Source of the DNA: Mediannikoviicoccus vaginalis
GTDB taxonomy: Bacteria > Bacillota > Clostridia > Tissierellales > Peptoniphilaceae
Direction: 5' to 3'
Assembly (NCBI RefSeq): GCF_928097925.1
Contig: NZ_CAKMRI010000001.1
Coordinates: 1,798,001-1,862,000 of the forward strand
DNA length: 64,000 nt
Shown: in pieces, positions 1-7,726 of the stretch
Numbering within the stretch: position 1 is the first letter of the stretch
Layout of the letters: each line of letters starts with the position of its first letter
The notes under the pieces: model-generated
Database searches by the model: none
Seen by the model: only the letters and a program-made list of their open reading frames with translations
Told to the model about the DNA's origin: nothing
Made by a program: the position numbers and the translations under genes

Positions 1-1
1 T

Positions 2-343
2 CACACAATTATGAACCGTAGAAGATATATTCCAGAGCTTAAGTCAAAAAACTTCAACATCAGAGCCTTTGGAGAAAGAATTGCACTTAATACTCCTATA
101 CAGGGTTCCGCGGCGGACATTATAAAACTTGCCATGATTTCAGTTCACAACGAACTTAAAAAGAGAAATCTTAAGAGTAAGCTTGTACTTCAAGTGCATG
201 ACGAACTTATTATAGACGCTTATAACGATGAGCTTGATGAAGTGAAGGAGCTTTTAAGAGATTTAATGGAAAATGCAGTTAATCTGGATGTGGATTTAAA
301 AGTTGACATCAGTACAGGAAATAGTTGGTATGAATCAAAATAA
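2..343 (+). CDS. polA: DNA polymerase I, C-terminal part (5' end outside window)
   Basis: This is the last ~113 residues of family A DNA polymerase I, open at the left edge of the window. Visible landmarks are a RRRYIPEL segment, the IQGSAADIIKLAMI helix and the LQVHDELIID motif, whose His-Asp pair lies in the polymerase C motif and carries a catalytic aspartate. The enzyme fills gaps and removes RNA primers during replication and repair. The stop codon lies inside the next gene, coaE, an overlap of 14 nt, so the two are co-transcribed. An internal ATG at position 11 is not a real start because homology continues upstream of it. Confidence 0.95.
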   Translation, partial: HTIMNRRRYIPELKSKNFNIRAFGERIALNTPIQGSAADIIKLAMISVHNELKKRNLKSKLVLQVHDELIIDAYNDELDEVKELLRDLMENAVNLDVDLKVDISTGNSWYESK

Positions 344-938
344 AAAAAATTACATCATCACAGGGGGAATTTGCTCTGGCAAGTCCACTGTGATGAACTT
401 CTTAAGAGAAAATGGATTTAAAACCTTCAGTGCAGATGAAATAGTTCATGAACTCTATGAAAGAAAAGAGGTTGCCATTGAAATTGCAAAAATATTTGAC
501 GGAAGAGATGTTTTAGATAGAAGAGGACATGTTGACAGAAAAAAACTTTCAAAATATCTATTTGATGAAAAAGAGAAAAGATTAGAACTTGAAAATCTAA
601 TTCATCCCATGGTAATAAGAGAGATAATCTCATTGGGAAATGAAAACAGACATGAGGCATATTTTTTCGAGATACCACTATACTCTCTAATAGAGGAGAG
701 GTTACAAAATAGCCTTCTTTATGATATAATTTCTGTTGATTGTAAGAAAGATACACAAATAGAAAGATTAATGAAAAGACAAGATATTTCCCTTGAGGAA
801 GCGGAAAAGATTATTTCGGTGAACGATATTTGGAGAAAATTTAAACAAAAACCACTGAAAATAATTTATAATGAGAAGAGCTTACAAGAAACTCAGAGGG
901 AACTTAAACTCTTTTTAATAGAGGAGAAATTATTATGA
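330..938 (+). CDS. coaE: Dephospho-CoA kinase
   Basis: CoaE phosphorylates the 3'-OH of dephospho-CoA, the last step of coenzyme A synthesis, in the cytoplasm. The N-terminus carries a P-loop (GGICSGKST, residues ~9-17), followed by FSADEIVHELY, which matches the conserved D-x-I/V region of the family. The length of ~202 residues is normal. I start at ATG 330, behind an AGGAA at about 317; an in-frame TTG at 303 lies deep within polA and has no ribosome site. The gene overlaps polA (14 nt) and the following transglycosylase (ATGA). A polA-coaE-transglycosylase order is common in Bacillota. Confidence 0.93.
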   Translation: MNQNKKNYIITGGICSGKSTVMNFLRENGFKTFSADEIVHELYERKEVAIEIAKIFDGRDVLDRRGHVDRKKLSKYLFDEKEKRLELENLIHPMVIREIISLGNENRHEAYFFEIPLYSLIEERLQNSLLYDIISVDCKKDTQIERLMKRQDISLEEAEKIISVNDIWRKFKQKPLKIIYNEKSLQETQRELKLFLIEEKLL

Positions 939-1579
939 AAAAATTTTTCAAAGGACTGTTAAAATTTATAATTGCCATACTAATAGTTGGGATACTTGCA
1001 TCCTTTGCAGTTGTTGCATATGGAACTAGTACAAGACCTGTGGAACATGTGGAAGAGATAAAAAAATATAGTGAAGAGTATGCGGTGGATCCACTGTTGG
1101 TGCTTTCAGTTATAAAAGTTGAAAGTAACTTTAACGAAAAGGCACAGTCACACATGAATGCAGTTGGATTAATGCAACTTATTCCAAAGACTTCACAATG
1201 GATTTGTGAAAAGATGGGCATTGAATACACAGAAGAGATGTTACAAGATCCAGATACCAATATAAAACTAGGAACATATTATCTGTCCTACCTACTAAAC
1301 CACTTTGGAGACACAGACCTTGCCATAATCGCCTATAATGGAGGTATGGGAAATGTGCAAGAGTGGCTTGACAAGGGAATAGTTGGAAAAGGTGGAGAAG
1401 GATTTGAAAATATTCCAATAGACGAAGCCAGATACTACGATGTAAAAGTAAAGAAGAACTACGAAATTTATAAAACATTCTACGAAGACAAAGAACTTAA
1501 AGATGGAATGCATAAGGATTTTAAAAACTGGCTTAACAACTATGGAAGACAGTTAAAGGAGTTTAAGAGAAACTTTTAA
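935..1579 (+). CDS. Membrane-anchored soluble lytic transglycosylase (SLT domain)
   Basis: A 214-residue protein with one N-terminal hydrophobic segment (residues ~10-30) and then a goose-lysozyme-like SLT domain. Diagnostic motifs are KVESNFNEKAQS, whose Glu is the catalytic acid, AVGLMQLIP and AIIAYNGGMGNV. Enzymes of this family cleave the MurNAc-GlcNAc bond of peptidoglycan to form 1,6-anhydro ends, on the outer side of the membrane. The start codon overlaps the coaE stop (ATGA), so translation is coupled. No LysM or other wall-binding domain is seen. A tRNA gene follows after 5 nt. Confidence 0.9.
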   Translation: MKKFFKGLLKFIIAILIVGILASFAVVAYGTSTRPVEHVEEIKKYSEEYAVDPLLVLSVIKVESNFNEKAQSHMNAVGLMQLIPKTSQWICEKMGIEYTEEMLQDPDTNIKLGTYYLSYLLNHFGDTDLAIIAYNGGMGNVQEWLDKGIVGKGGEGFENIPIDEARYYDVKVKKNYEIYKTFYEDKELKDGMHKDFKNWLNNYGRQLKEFKRNF

Positions 1580-1584
1580 ACTAA

Positions 1585-1670
1585 GCAGAGGTGGTGGAAC
1601 TGGTATACACGCTATCTTGAGGGGGTAGTGGGAAATTCTCGTGAGGGTTCGAATCCCTTCCTCTGCACCA
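1585..1670 (+). tRNA. tRNA-Leu (anticodon GAG)
   Basis: A complete class II tRNA with an encoded CCA end. The acceptor arms GCAGAGG and CCTCTGC pair over seven bases. The anticodon stem CTATC/GGTAG encloses the loop TTGAGGG, giving anticodon GAG (leucine CUC/CUU). A long variable arm (GGGA/TCTC) and a T arm with TTCGAAT are present. The sequence just downstream looks like a mobile-element scar, and tRNA 3' ends are common integration sites. Confidence 0.95.
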
Positions 1671-1726
1671 TAGACCTTGTAAGTGGCTATTTCAAGCGAT
1701 TGGAGTGTGCGAAAAGGGTCAATTGT

Positions 1727-1745
1727 TTGCTACCTGGTTGCTACC
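1727..1745 (+). repeat. Twin TTGCTACC direct repeats next to tRNA-Leu
   Basis: TTGCTACC occurs at 1727-1734 and again at 1738-1745, one helical turn apart, about 57 nt after the tRNA. Short direct repeats of this kind near a tRNA 3' end resemble integrase arm-binding sites at an attachment site. That reading is inference; no integrase gene remains in this part of the window. Confidence 0.35.
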
Positions 1746-1775
1746 AGACAAACTGATATAAAAATAAAATAATAA

Positions 1776-1803
1776 ATGCCCAGTCTTGTACTGGGCATTA
1801 GTT
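1776..1803 (+). terminator. Hairpin after tRNA-Leu scar
   Basis: ATGCCCAGT (1776-1784) and ACTGGGCAT (1790-1798) form a 9-bp stem with a five-base loop. The T-run after it is poor (TAGTTGT), so termination efficiency is uncertain. Confidence 0.5.
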
Positions 1804-1938
1804 GTATATAAATAATGTTTTATGTTAAGTCCCTTCTATAATTTTATTTAGACTATGTTACTATTATTTGTTTTTCTCCGATTATACTCTTTACCATTCC
1901 TATTTTAGCTGCAACTAGTAGGGGACTTTTTATTATAC

Positions 1939-2883
1939 TTATTTTTGTTCTATCTTTGGTAATCTCTCTGTAAATCCCAAATCATTTACAATTTTGTTGT
2001 ATGCTAAAGGATTGATTTTTCTTTCTAATTTTCTAAACCTTTTACTAATTGAATTATTTAATTGCTTAAATTCTTGGTCCAATAAAAAACATTTCATTGT
2101 AATAAAGGCATTGAATATGTCGTTTCTTGGGGAGTCTTTTAACACTCCGTAAGATTCGTGCATAAAAGAATTAAATCTATTATGGTTTCTAAATTTATAA
2201 TCTATAATTTTGTTGTTATGGGCTATTTTATTTCTTAATTCAACCAAGTTTATTAAATAAGATTCTAGTTGAACAGATTCCAATATCACTTTTTCACAAG
2301 TTGTATTAACTTTAAGAAAATAAGAAAGATCTTTTGCTATTCTATTTTTAAGACTCATGGGCATATATGAATATAACTTAGAAGTTTGCCCAAAGGTCAA
2401 GTTGTTTACTAAAACCCACATAGGTACATCTTCGTGTTTCAAAACATAGTGTTCTATCGAATTGTTCTTTTGCTTAATATTATTTGATATAATATTTGAT
2501 AATTGGGATATGAATTTTGAAACATCCAAAATTTTATCGGTATCATAGTTATTAATATCCAAATATGGATATCTAATATCTTTGAAGTATTCACTATATC
2601 TATATGCAAAAATAGACTTAAAGGTTTTTTCGGACTCTATTAGATATGTGAAAAATATTGTTTTAATATTTTTATCAAAATGGTGCACATCAATTATATT
2701 TTTAAAATCAGTACCATCTATGTATTTCCCGTTGGAAGATAAGAAATATTTACTATAGCAGTTGATAATATTGTAGTAATTGTTATGCAACAGATAAACT
2801 TTTGCTTCTTCTTTGTTTGTAAATAATATATTTCTGTCTTCTAATATTTCAATTTGTTCATCTAGTGTTTTAAATGGTTTCAT
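1939..2883 (-). CDS. Abi_2 family (AbiD/AbiF-like) abortive infection HEPN ribonuclease
   Basis: A 314-residue protein of the Abi_2 family (PF07751 type). The N-terminus KPFKTLDEQIEILEDRN and the Y-x-Y/F region near residues 36-47 are typical. The HEPN RNase motif R-x4-H is intact as RNKIAH (R217, H222). Relatives act as abortive-infection toxins that cut or bind RNA on phage attack. The only plausible ribosome site, the G-run at 2893-2898, lies inside the 3' arm of a terminator hairpin directly before the ATG, so translation may depend on read-through and hairpin opening. It is a single gene with its own promoter and upstream RNA, in an island scar behind tRNA-Leu; its AT content is higher than its neighbours. 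Confidence 0.85.
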   Translation of the reverse strand: MKPFKTLDEQIEILEDRNILFTNKEEAKVYLLHNNYYNIINCYSKYFLSSNGKYIDGTDFKNIIDVHHFDKNIKTIFFTYLIESEKTFKSIFAYRYSEYFKDIRYPYLDINNYDTDKILDVSKFISQLSNIISNNIKQKNNSIEHYVLKHEDVPMWVLVNNLTFGQTSKLYSYMPMSLKNRIAKDLSYFLKVNTTCEKVILESVQLESYLINLVELRNKIAHNNKIIDYKFRNHNRFNSFMHESYGVLKDSPRNDIFNAFITMKCFLLDQEFKQLNNSISKRFRKLERKINPLAYNKIVNDLGFTERLPKIEQK

Positions 2884-2916
2884 AAAAAAATACCCCCCAT
2901 AATAATGGAGGGTATT
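2884..2916 (-). terminator. Intrinsic terminator between the small RNA and abi
   Basis: On the minus strand AATACCCTCCAT and ATGGGGGGTATT pair over 12 bases (one G-U) around a TATT loop (plus coordinates 2889-2916), followed by a run of seven T at 2890-2884 that touches the abi ATG. It both ends the short RNA and covers the abi ribosome site. Confidence 0.85.
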
Positions 2917-2957
2917 TCCGCACGCATGTTCCCTTGGGAAGTATGATGCTAATCTCT
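2884..2957 (-). ncRNA. Abi_2-associated structured small RNA (candidate RNA antitoxin)
   Basis: The predicted transcript begins near 2957, seven bases below a good -10 box, and ends in the intrinsic terminator at 2884, about 74 nt. It contains the perfect 12-nt palindrome TTCCCAAGGGAA, then GCGTGC, then the terminator stem, and has no open reading frame with a ribosome site. Structured RNAs upstream of AbiF-type Abi_2 genes are a described arrangement, and in related systems the RNA is proposed to restrain the HEPN toxin. Assignment here rests on architecture, not on a covariance match. Confidence 0.7.
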
Positions 2958-2963
2958 AACTCC

Positions 2964-2992
2964 ATTATATGATTAATTTGAAAATTTTACAA
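2964..2992 (-). promoter_or_regulatory. Promoter of the Abi-associated RNA
   Basis: On the minus strand TTGTAA (2992-2987), a 17-nt spacer and a perfect TATAAT (2969-2964). The strength and spacing suit a constitutive sigma-A promoter driving the small RNA. Confidence 0.75.
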
Positions 2993-3024
2993 GTTTTCTT
3001 AGATCTTATACAAGTTTTCTTAAA

Positions 3025-3320
3025 CTAAAGATAGTTTTTCATTAAATAAATTTCTTGCAATATTACGTTATACATTACAACTTTTCCTATTATCTCAACA
3101 TTTTCTTTTGCTAAGTAATATACCATGTCTGTAAAAACAGAGGAAGTTGATTCTGGTTTAAATATAATTCTAGATTTGACTTTGTATTGTCTTTTGCACT
3201 AAAGTTATAACATTCATCATTAAATGTTACTATATCATAAACTTCCATCATATTAAGCTTCGAAGGTTGTATTCTAAAAAGGACTATTTTCCTTATGAAT
3301 TGTATAGTTCTTTTCGCGTA
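3025..3320 (-). pseudogene. Decayed gene, possibly an S24/phage-repressor-like C-terminus
   Basis: No intact gene is present, but two minus-strand frames carry protein-like sequence that would join through a frameshift near 3170. One frame reads KIVLFRIQPSKLNMMEVYDI, then VTFNDECYNFSAKDNTKS; the other reads IIFKPESTSSVF and later VEIIGKVVMYN before a stop at 3025. The VEIIGKVV ending and the preceding layout resemble the C-terminal half of LexA/S24-like phage repressors. The start is missing. It fits a prophage or island remnant beside the Abi gene. The family call is tentative. Confidence 0.4.
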
Positions 3321-3329
3321 TTACAAAGC

Positions 3330-3364
3330 ACTCCAGCAACCATTGGTCACTGGAGTATTTTTAT
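3330..3364 (+). terminator. Plus-strand hairpin with T-run
   Basis: ACTCCAG (3330-3336) pairs with CTGGAGT (3350-3356), followed by ATTTTTATTT. No plus-strand gene precedes it, so it is probably left over from a deleted element; it also sits at the 3' end of the YozE-like gene. Confidence 0.45.
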
Positions 3365-3561
3365 TTAGAATATTCTTCCCAAGCCTTTTCAAATTCTTCT
3401 AAAACTTCAGGGCTTATGTTTTTAACTCTTAAATAGATTAAGATTGAATCTTTATTATCATCCTCTGGAAAGTTAGAGTCTGATTCTATTAGTTTTACAA
3501 GTTCACTAAATTCTTCTTTTGAATTTTCTGCCACCCAATTTTTAAAATTAATTTTGTTCAA
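3361..3561 (-). CDS. YozE-like SAM-fold small protein
   Basis: A ~66-residue acidic cytoplasmic protein. The pattern FPEDDNKDSILIYLR, then EEFEKAWEEYSK, matches the YozE_SAM_like family (small Bacillota proteins with a sterile-alpha-motif-like fold, role unknown). I place the start at the TTG at 3561-3559, which lies seven bases after a GGAGG. The upstream in-frame GTG at 3570 overlaps that ribosome site and cannot be used with it. The gene stands alone between the decayed repressor-like gene and the dipeptidase. Confidence 0.65.
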   Translation of the reverse strand: MNKINFKNWVAENSKEEFSELVKLIESDSNFPEDDNKDSILIYLRVKNISPEVLEEFEKAWEEYSK

Positions 3562-3706
3562 AATGAACACCTCCTATTAATGATATTATATCATGGTAAA
3601 GTAAAAAAATAAAAATTGATTTAATAATTGTTATCATAATTTACATCTGCAATTTTTAGGAGTAAACTGTAAGTGTACAGAAAAATTATTTAAAAGGAGG
3701 ACGATT

Positions 3707-5170
3707 ATGGCTTGTACAACTTTACTTGTAGGTAAAAATGCTTCTTATGATAACTCAACTATAGTTACAAGAAGTGAAGATTCACCTTCAGGGGAATATA
3801 ATGCGAAGAGATTTATTGTGGTTGAACCTAAGGATCAACCTAAAAGATATAAATCTGTAATTTCAGAATGTGAGTTTGATCTTCCGGACAATCCACTTAG
3901 ATATACTGCCCATCCAAATTCAGATCTTTCAGAGGGAATTTGGGGATGCAATGGAACTAATTCAAAAAATATTTCAATGACTGCAACTGAAACCATTACT
4001 ACAAATCCAAGGGTTTTAGGTGCGGATCCACTTTTAATAAACAATAAAGACAAAAAGGAAGGTGGACTTGGGGAAGAAGACTTTGTAACTGTTGTGCTTC
4101 CATATATTTCATCTGCCAGAGAAGGTGTTGAAAGACTTGGAAAACTTTTGGAAGAACATGGAACTTATGAATCAAATGGAATTGCCTTTCAAGATGAAGA
4201 TGAAATATGGTGGCTTGAAACAATTGGCGGACATCACTGGATGGCAAGTCGTGTTCCTGATGACTGCTATGTAGTTATGCCTAATCAACTTGGTATAGAC
4301 TACTTTGACTTTGAAGATGCATATGGCAAGAAGGAAAACTTTATGTGCTGTGAAGACTTAAAGGAATGGACTGAAGAACATCATCTTAATTTAAATAAGG
4401 ACGACGACTTTAATCCAAGATTTGCATATGGCTCTGGAGAAGACTCTGACAGAGTTTATAACACACCAAGGGCTTGGGGTATGTTAAGACATTTCAATCC
4501 AAGATCCTTTGTATGGGATGGAGTTGATGCAGACTTTACACCTGAAGATTTAGACTTACCATGGGCAATGGTACCTGAAAGAAAAATTACAATCGAGGAC
4601 ATGAAATATGTACTTTCATACTACTACCAAGGAACAGAATTTAGTTCCTATGGCAAGGGAGAAAAGAGGGGCAAGTACAGACCTATAGGAATTAATAGAA
4701 ATAATGTTACTGTGTTTACTCAAATCAGACCATATATTGGCGAAGGAAACAAAGTTGTGGAATGGCATGCCCTTGGATCAAATGCATTTAACTCTGCAGT
4801 TGCCCTTTATGCAAATGTAAGAACAACTCCAGACTACTTCGCAGACGATTCAAATACTGTAACTACAAATAACTTCTACTGGACAAATAGACTTATTGGC
4901 GCGCTTGTGGATGCACACTATAGTGATGCAATAGTAGAAGTGGAAAGATATAATCAAAAGATTATGGCAAAGTCCCACGAAATGCTTATAAAGACAGATA
5001 GAGAAGTAAAGGAAAAAGATTTAAAAGGCGACGCTCTACATGAAGTTTTAGAAAAGGCAAACCAAGAAATTTCTGACTTCACAGAAGGAGAAACTAATAA
5101 ACTTTTAGACAAAGTTTTATATATAGCGTCAAATAATATGAAGAATGCCTTCTCAAGAAGTGATAACTAA
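3707..5170 (+). CDS. C69 family dipeptidase (PepD-like)
   Basis: A 487-residue N-terminal-nucleophile hydrolase of peptidase family C69. The opening MACTTLLVGKNASYDNST, with Cys3 as the presumed nucleophile, and RSEDSPSGEYNAKRF are diagnostic, as is the WWLETIGGHHWMASRVPDD segment. Such enzymes hydrolyse dipeptides of broad specificity in the cytoplasm, which suits an amino-acid-fermenting anaerobe. There is no signal peptide. A strong AAAGGAGG ribosome site precedes ATG 3707. It is monocistronic and followed at once by a hairpin shared with the convergent fic gene. Confidence 0.92.
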   Translation: MACTTLLVGKNASYDNSTIVTRSEDSPSGEYNAKRFIVVEPKDQPKRYKSVISECEFDLPDNPLRYTAHPNSDLSEGIWGCNGTNSKNISMTATETITTNPRVLGADPLLINNKDKKEGGLGEEDFVTVVLPYISSAREGVERLGKLLEEHGTYESNGIAFQDEDEIWWLETIGGHHWMASRVPDDCYVVMPNQLGIDYFDFEDAYGKKENFMCCEDLKEWTEEHHLNLNKDDDFNPRFAYGSGEDSDRVYNTPRAWGMLRHFNPRSFVWDGVDADFTPEDLDLPWAMVPERKITIEDMKYVLSYYYQGTEFSSYGKGEKRGKYRPIGINRNNVTVFTQIRPYIGEGNKVVEWHALGSNAFNSAVALYANVRTTPDYFADDSNTVTTNNFYWTNRLIGALVDAHYSDAIVEVERYNQKIMAKSHEMLIKTDREVKEKDLKGDALHEVLEKANQEISDFTEGETNKLLDKVLYIASNNMKNAFSRSDN

Positions 5171-5194
5171 AAAAGGGCCCATAGGGGCTCTTTT
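5171..5194. terminator. Bidirectional terminator between pepD-like gene and fic
   Basis: AAAAGGGCCC, loop ATA, GGGGCTCTTTT forms a stem flanked by A-rich and T-rich tracts, so it can serve both convergent genes. It overlaps the fic stop codon. Confidence 0.75.
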
Positions 5195-5756
5195 AGTTTA
5201 TTTCATCAAGGTCTATTTTATCCAGGCCTTCATAATAATAGGACTGTTGTATTCCTCTCATATATACATTTCTATTCTTTATGTCTTCTGTTAGTGCACT
5301 TTTAAGTAGATGTTTTAGCTCTAAAGAGTTAACTGGAGAACGCTCCATTGCACTTAAATAGGAATATTTATCTATTTTTTCCCAATCTACACATTGACCA
5401 ATGCTGTCTTTAAGCATTATATCTAGCCAAATTCTCATTGAACGGCCATTGCCTTCCCTAAAAGGATGGGCCACATTCATTTCCACATACTTATCAACTA
5501 TTTCATCGAATGTATTCTGTGGCATCTTTTCAATTATTTTCAAATTGTCATTTAAAAAAAGCATTGGAGCAAATCGAAAATTGCCCTTAGAAATATTTAC
5601 ATTTCTAATTTCTCCAGCAAAATCAAAAACATCTTGGAATAAATATTTGTGAATATCTTGAAGACCTTTTAATGTACCTGGTTCGATTTTTTTAATTATA
5701 TCTTTATCCCAAAGTTCTAAAGCCCTTTTTTTACTTAATTTTTCTTCATCTAGCAT
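5193..5756 (-). CDS. Class III Fic protein (AMP-transferase)
   Basis: A ~187-residue Fic-domain protein. The active-site motif HPFREGNGR (H97 to R105) is complete, so AMP (or other nucleotidyl) transfer to a target hydroxyl is expected. Near the C-terminus the sequence SYYYEG matches the (S/T)xxxE(G/N) inhibitory helix; at the C-terminal end this defines class III, as in the short Neisseria Fic. The protein should therefore be self-inhibited, without a separate antitoxin. I start at ATG 5756; the longer frame begins with TTG at 5783 inside the lipoprotein gene's stop region. The upstream neighbour is a His-rich lipoprotein gene 16 nt away. Confidence 0.85.
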   Translation of the reverse strand: MLDEEKLSKKRALELWDKDIIKKIEPGTLKGLQDIHKYLFQDVFDFAGEIRNVNISKGNFRFAPMLFLNDNLKIIEKMPQNTFDEIVDKYVEMNVAHPFREGNGRSMRIWLDIMLKDSIGQCVDWEKIDKYSYLSAMERSPVNSLELKHLLKSALTEDIKNRNVYMRGIQQSYYYEGLDKIDLDEIN

Positions 5757-5772
5757 AATTTCACCAAACTTT

Positions 5773-6414
5773 CTATTTCTCAAATTCTATATTAAATAAA
5801 GCCTCGTCTCCAATCTTACTTCCGTTTTCGTCCAGTGCCTGTGGGATTACAAGTTTTAAGTTTTCATCTTTCGTTACGAATTCATCCACGAAAAAGGTCA
5901 AGTTTCCTTCGTCCATGGAGTTTCCGTTAAAGTCGCCATCAAAGTTGTCGGACTTTGTCATGTCGGGAAGGTACTCTTTATTATTTGAATCAACTATTTT
6001 TGCGTTTTTCATGTCCAGACTATGAACTTCCTTAGACATATGCTCTACAAAAATATTTACATTTAGGAAGTAAATCATCTTTTGACCTTTAAATTCATCT
6101 AGATGTTCATCTTTTACTTCGAGACTACTTAACTGAACTGCATTTAATTTAAAATTAAACGGGCCATTTGAAATTGTTTTATCCATTTCGTCTAGACTTT
6201 TAAGTATAGTCCTCTTTCCTATTTCAGTTTCAATCTCTTTACCTGTTACATCATGTTCGTGTTCATGATCATGTTCATGGTCATGTTCGTGGTCATGGTC
6301 ATTTATATGATTTTCGCTGCTCTTTATATTTGATTCCACATTATTTTGGACTTTGCACGAAGCAAGGCCTATAAAAAGAAATAACAATAGAATAAATTTT
6401 GTAATTTTTTTCAT
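5773..6414 (-). CDS. Lipoprotein with His-Asp/Glu metal-binding repeat
   Basis: A ~213-residue lipoprotein: positive N-terminus, hydrophobic core and lipobox LASC, then a linker with repeated HDHEHDHEHDHEHEHD that is likely to bind zinc or another divalent metal. The following ~150 residues look like one extracytoplasmic beta-rich domain (VQLSSLEVKDEHLDEF, FLNVNIFVEHM, NLTFFVDEF), loosely like DUF4352-type immunoglobulin-fold domains. I start at ATG 6414, five bases after GGAGG; the longer frame uses TTG. The function is unknown; metal capture or sensing is inference. It lies 16 nt ahead of fic and may be co-transcribed with it. Confidence 0.7.
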   Translation of the reverse strand: MKKITKFILLLFLFIGLASCKVQNNVESNIKSSENHINDHDHEHDHEHDHEHEHDVTGKEIETEIGKRTILKSLDEMDKTISNGPFNFKLNAVQLSSLEVKDEHLDEFKGQKMIYFLNVNIFVEHMSKEVHSLDMKNAKIVDSNNKEYLPDMTKSDNFDGDFNGNSMDEGNLTFFVDEFVTKDENLKLVIPQALDENGSKIGDEALFNIEFEK

Positions 6415-6550
6415 CAATACCTCCAAGTATAATTCTAATACTATTTTATCATAGTGAATAAAAATATTGATTATGATTTTATGTTTTATCCTTGTGTTAT
6501 AATTATAATGTTAAAACAATGAATTTATTGCATACTATGGAGGAAATAGA

Positions 6551-7726
6551 ATGAAAGATGTTTACGAAAGAGCCTTAGAAGCTCACAGAAATTGGAAGGG
6601 AAAACTTAGTGTAGAATCAAAGGCAAAGATTGATTCCAAGGAAGAACTTGGACTTGCATACACTCCTGGAGTTGCGGAGCCTTGCAGAGAAATAGCAAAG
6701 GACAAGGACCTTGCTTATGAATACACTTGGAAGGGCAATTCAATTGCGGTTATCTCCGACGGTACTGCTGTGCTTGGACTTGGTGACATAGGACCTGAAG
6801 CGGCACTACCTGTAATGGAAGGAAAGTCAGTGCTATTTAAAAAGTTTGGTGGAGTAAATGCAGTGCCAGTGGTTTTAAATACAAAGGACACTGAAGAGAT
6901 TATTCAAACTATAAAGAATATTGCTCCAACCTATGGTGGAATCAACCTAGAGGACATCTCCGCTCCAAGATGCGTTGAAATAGAGAGAAGACTTATTGAA
7001 GAGCTTGACATTCCAGTGTTTCATGACGACCAACATGGTACTGCCATCGTTGTTACAGCTGCACTGATAAACTCATTAAAGCTTGCTGAGAAAGAGGCGA
7101 AAGATGTTACCGTTGTTATTTCGGGAACGGGAGCTGCAGGTTTTTCAATAATTAATATGGTGAAGAGACTTGGTGTTAGAAATATTTATGCCTTTAATAG
7201 AAAGGGTGTATTGAAGAGATCTGAAATTGCATTTTATAACTTTGTAGAAAAGGAAATTGCAGAGATTACAAATATAGAAGACGAAGACATAACAATGGAA
7301 GAAGCCATGAAAAAGGCAGATGTCTTTATAGGAGTATCTGGGCCAAATGTTATTAACGCCGAAATGGTTAGAAGTATGAAGACTAAGCCTATAGTATTTG
7401 CCATGGCAAATCCTGAGCCGGAAATCCCATATGAAGAGGCCATTAAAGGCGGCGCATTTGTTGCTGGAACAGGTAGATCAGACTTCCCTAACCAAGTTAA
7501 CAATGTACTTGCATTCCCAGGACTTTTCAAAGGTGCATTAAAGGCGAGGGCAAAGAAGATTACTGAAGAGATGAAGATGGCGGCGGCAGTTGGAATTGCA
7601 AATTTAATTCCAGAAGATGAATTAAATCCTGAATATGTTATACCTTCAGTTTTTGATGAAAGAGTGGCAGACTTTGTGGCTGAAGAAGTTATTAGGGTTG
7701 CTGAATTGGAAAGTAGGAGAAGTTAA
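6551..7726 (+). CDS. NAD(P)-dependent malic enzyme
   Basis: A 391-residue short-form malic enzyme that oxidatively decarboxylates malate to pyruvate and CO2. Visible motifs are [28 protein letters not shown], the metal site [12 protein letters not shown] and a Rossmann fold [11 protein letters not shown]. The length is typical of the bacterial form without a phosphotransacetylase tail. GGAGG precedes ATG 6551 well. The stop TAA overlaps the next ATG by one base, so it is coupled to the AI-2E family gene. The coenzyme preference cannot be told from sequence. Confidence 0.93.
   Translation: MKDVYERALEAHRNWKGKLSVESKAKIDSKEELGLAYTPGVAEPCREIAKDKDLAYEYTWKGNSIAVISDGTAVLGLGDIGPEAALPVMEGKSVLFKKFGGVNAVPVVLNTKDTEEIIQTIKNIAPTYGGINLEDISAPRCVEIERRLIEELDIPVFHDDQHGTAIVVTAALINSLKLAEKEAKDVTVVISGTGAAGFSIINMVKRLGVRNIYAFNRKGVLKRSEIAFYNFVEKEIAEITNIEDEDITMEEAMKKADVFIGVSGPNVINAEMVRSMKTKPIVFAMANPEPEIPYEEAIKGGAFVAGTGRSDFPNQVNNVLAFPGLFKGALKARAKKITEEMKMAAAVGIANLIPEDELNPEYVIPSVFDERVADFVAEEVIRVAELESRRS

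Noticed and set aside
1671-1745. Possible short integrase C-terminus after tRNA-Leu
   Set aside because: The frame (ending LLPGCYQTN) has no tyrosine-recombinase motifs; only the repeated TTGCTACC is kept as a feature.
3625-3650. Fur-like AT-rich dyad (AATTGTTATCATAATTT)
   Set aside because: Half matches only, and the gene downstream is a dipeptidase without iron link; AT-rich background makes such matches common.
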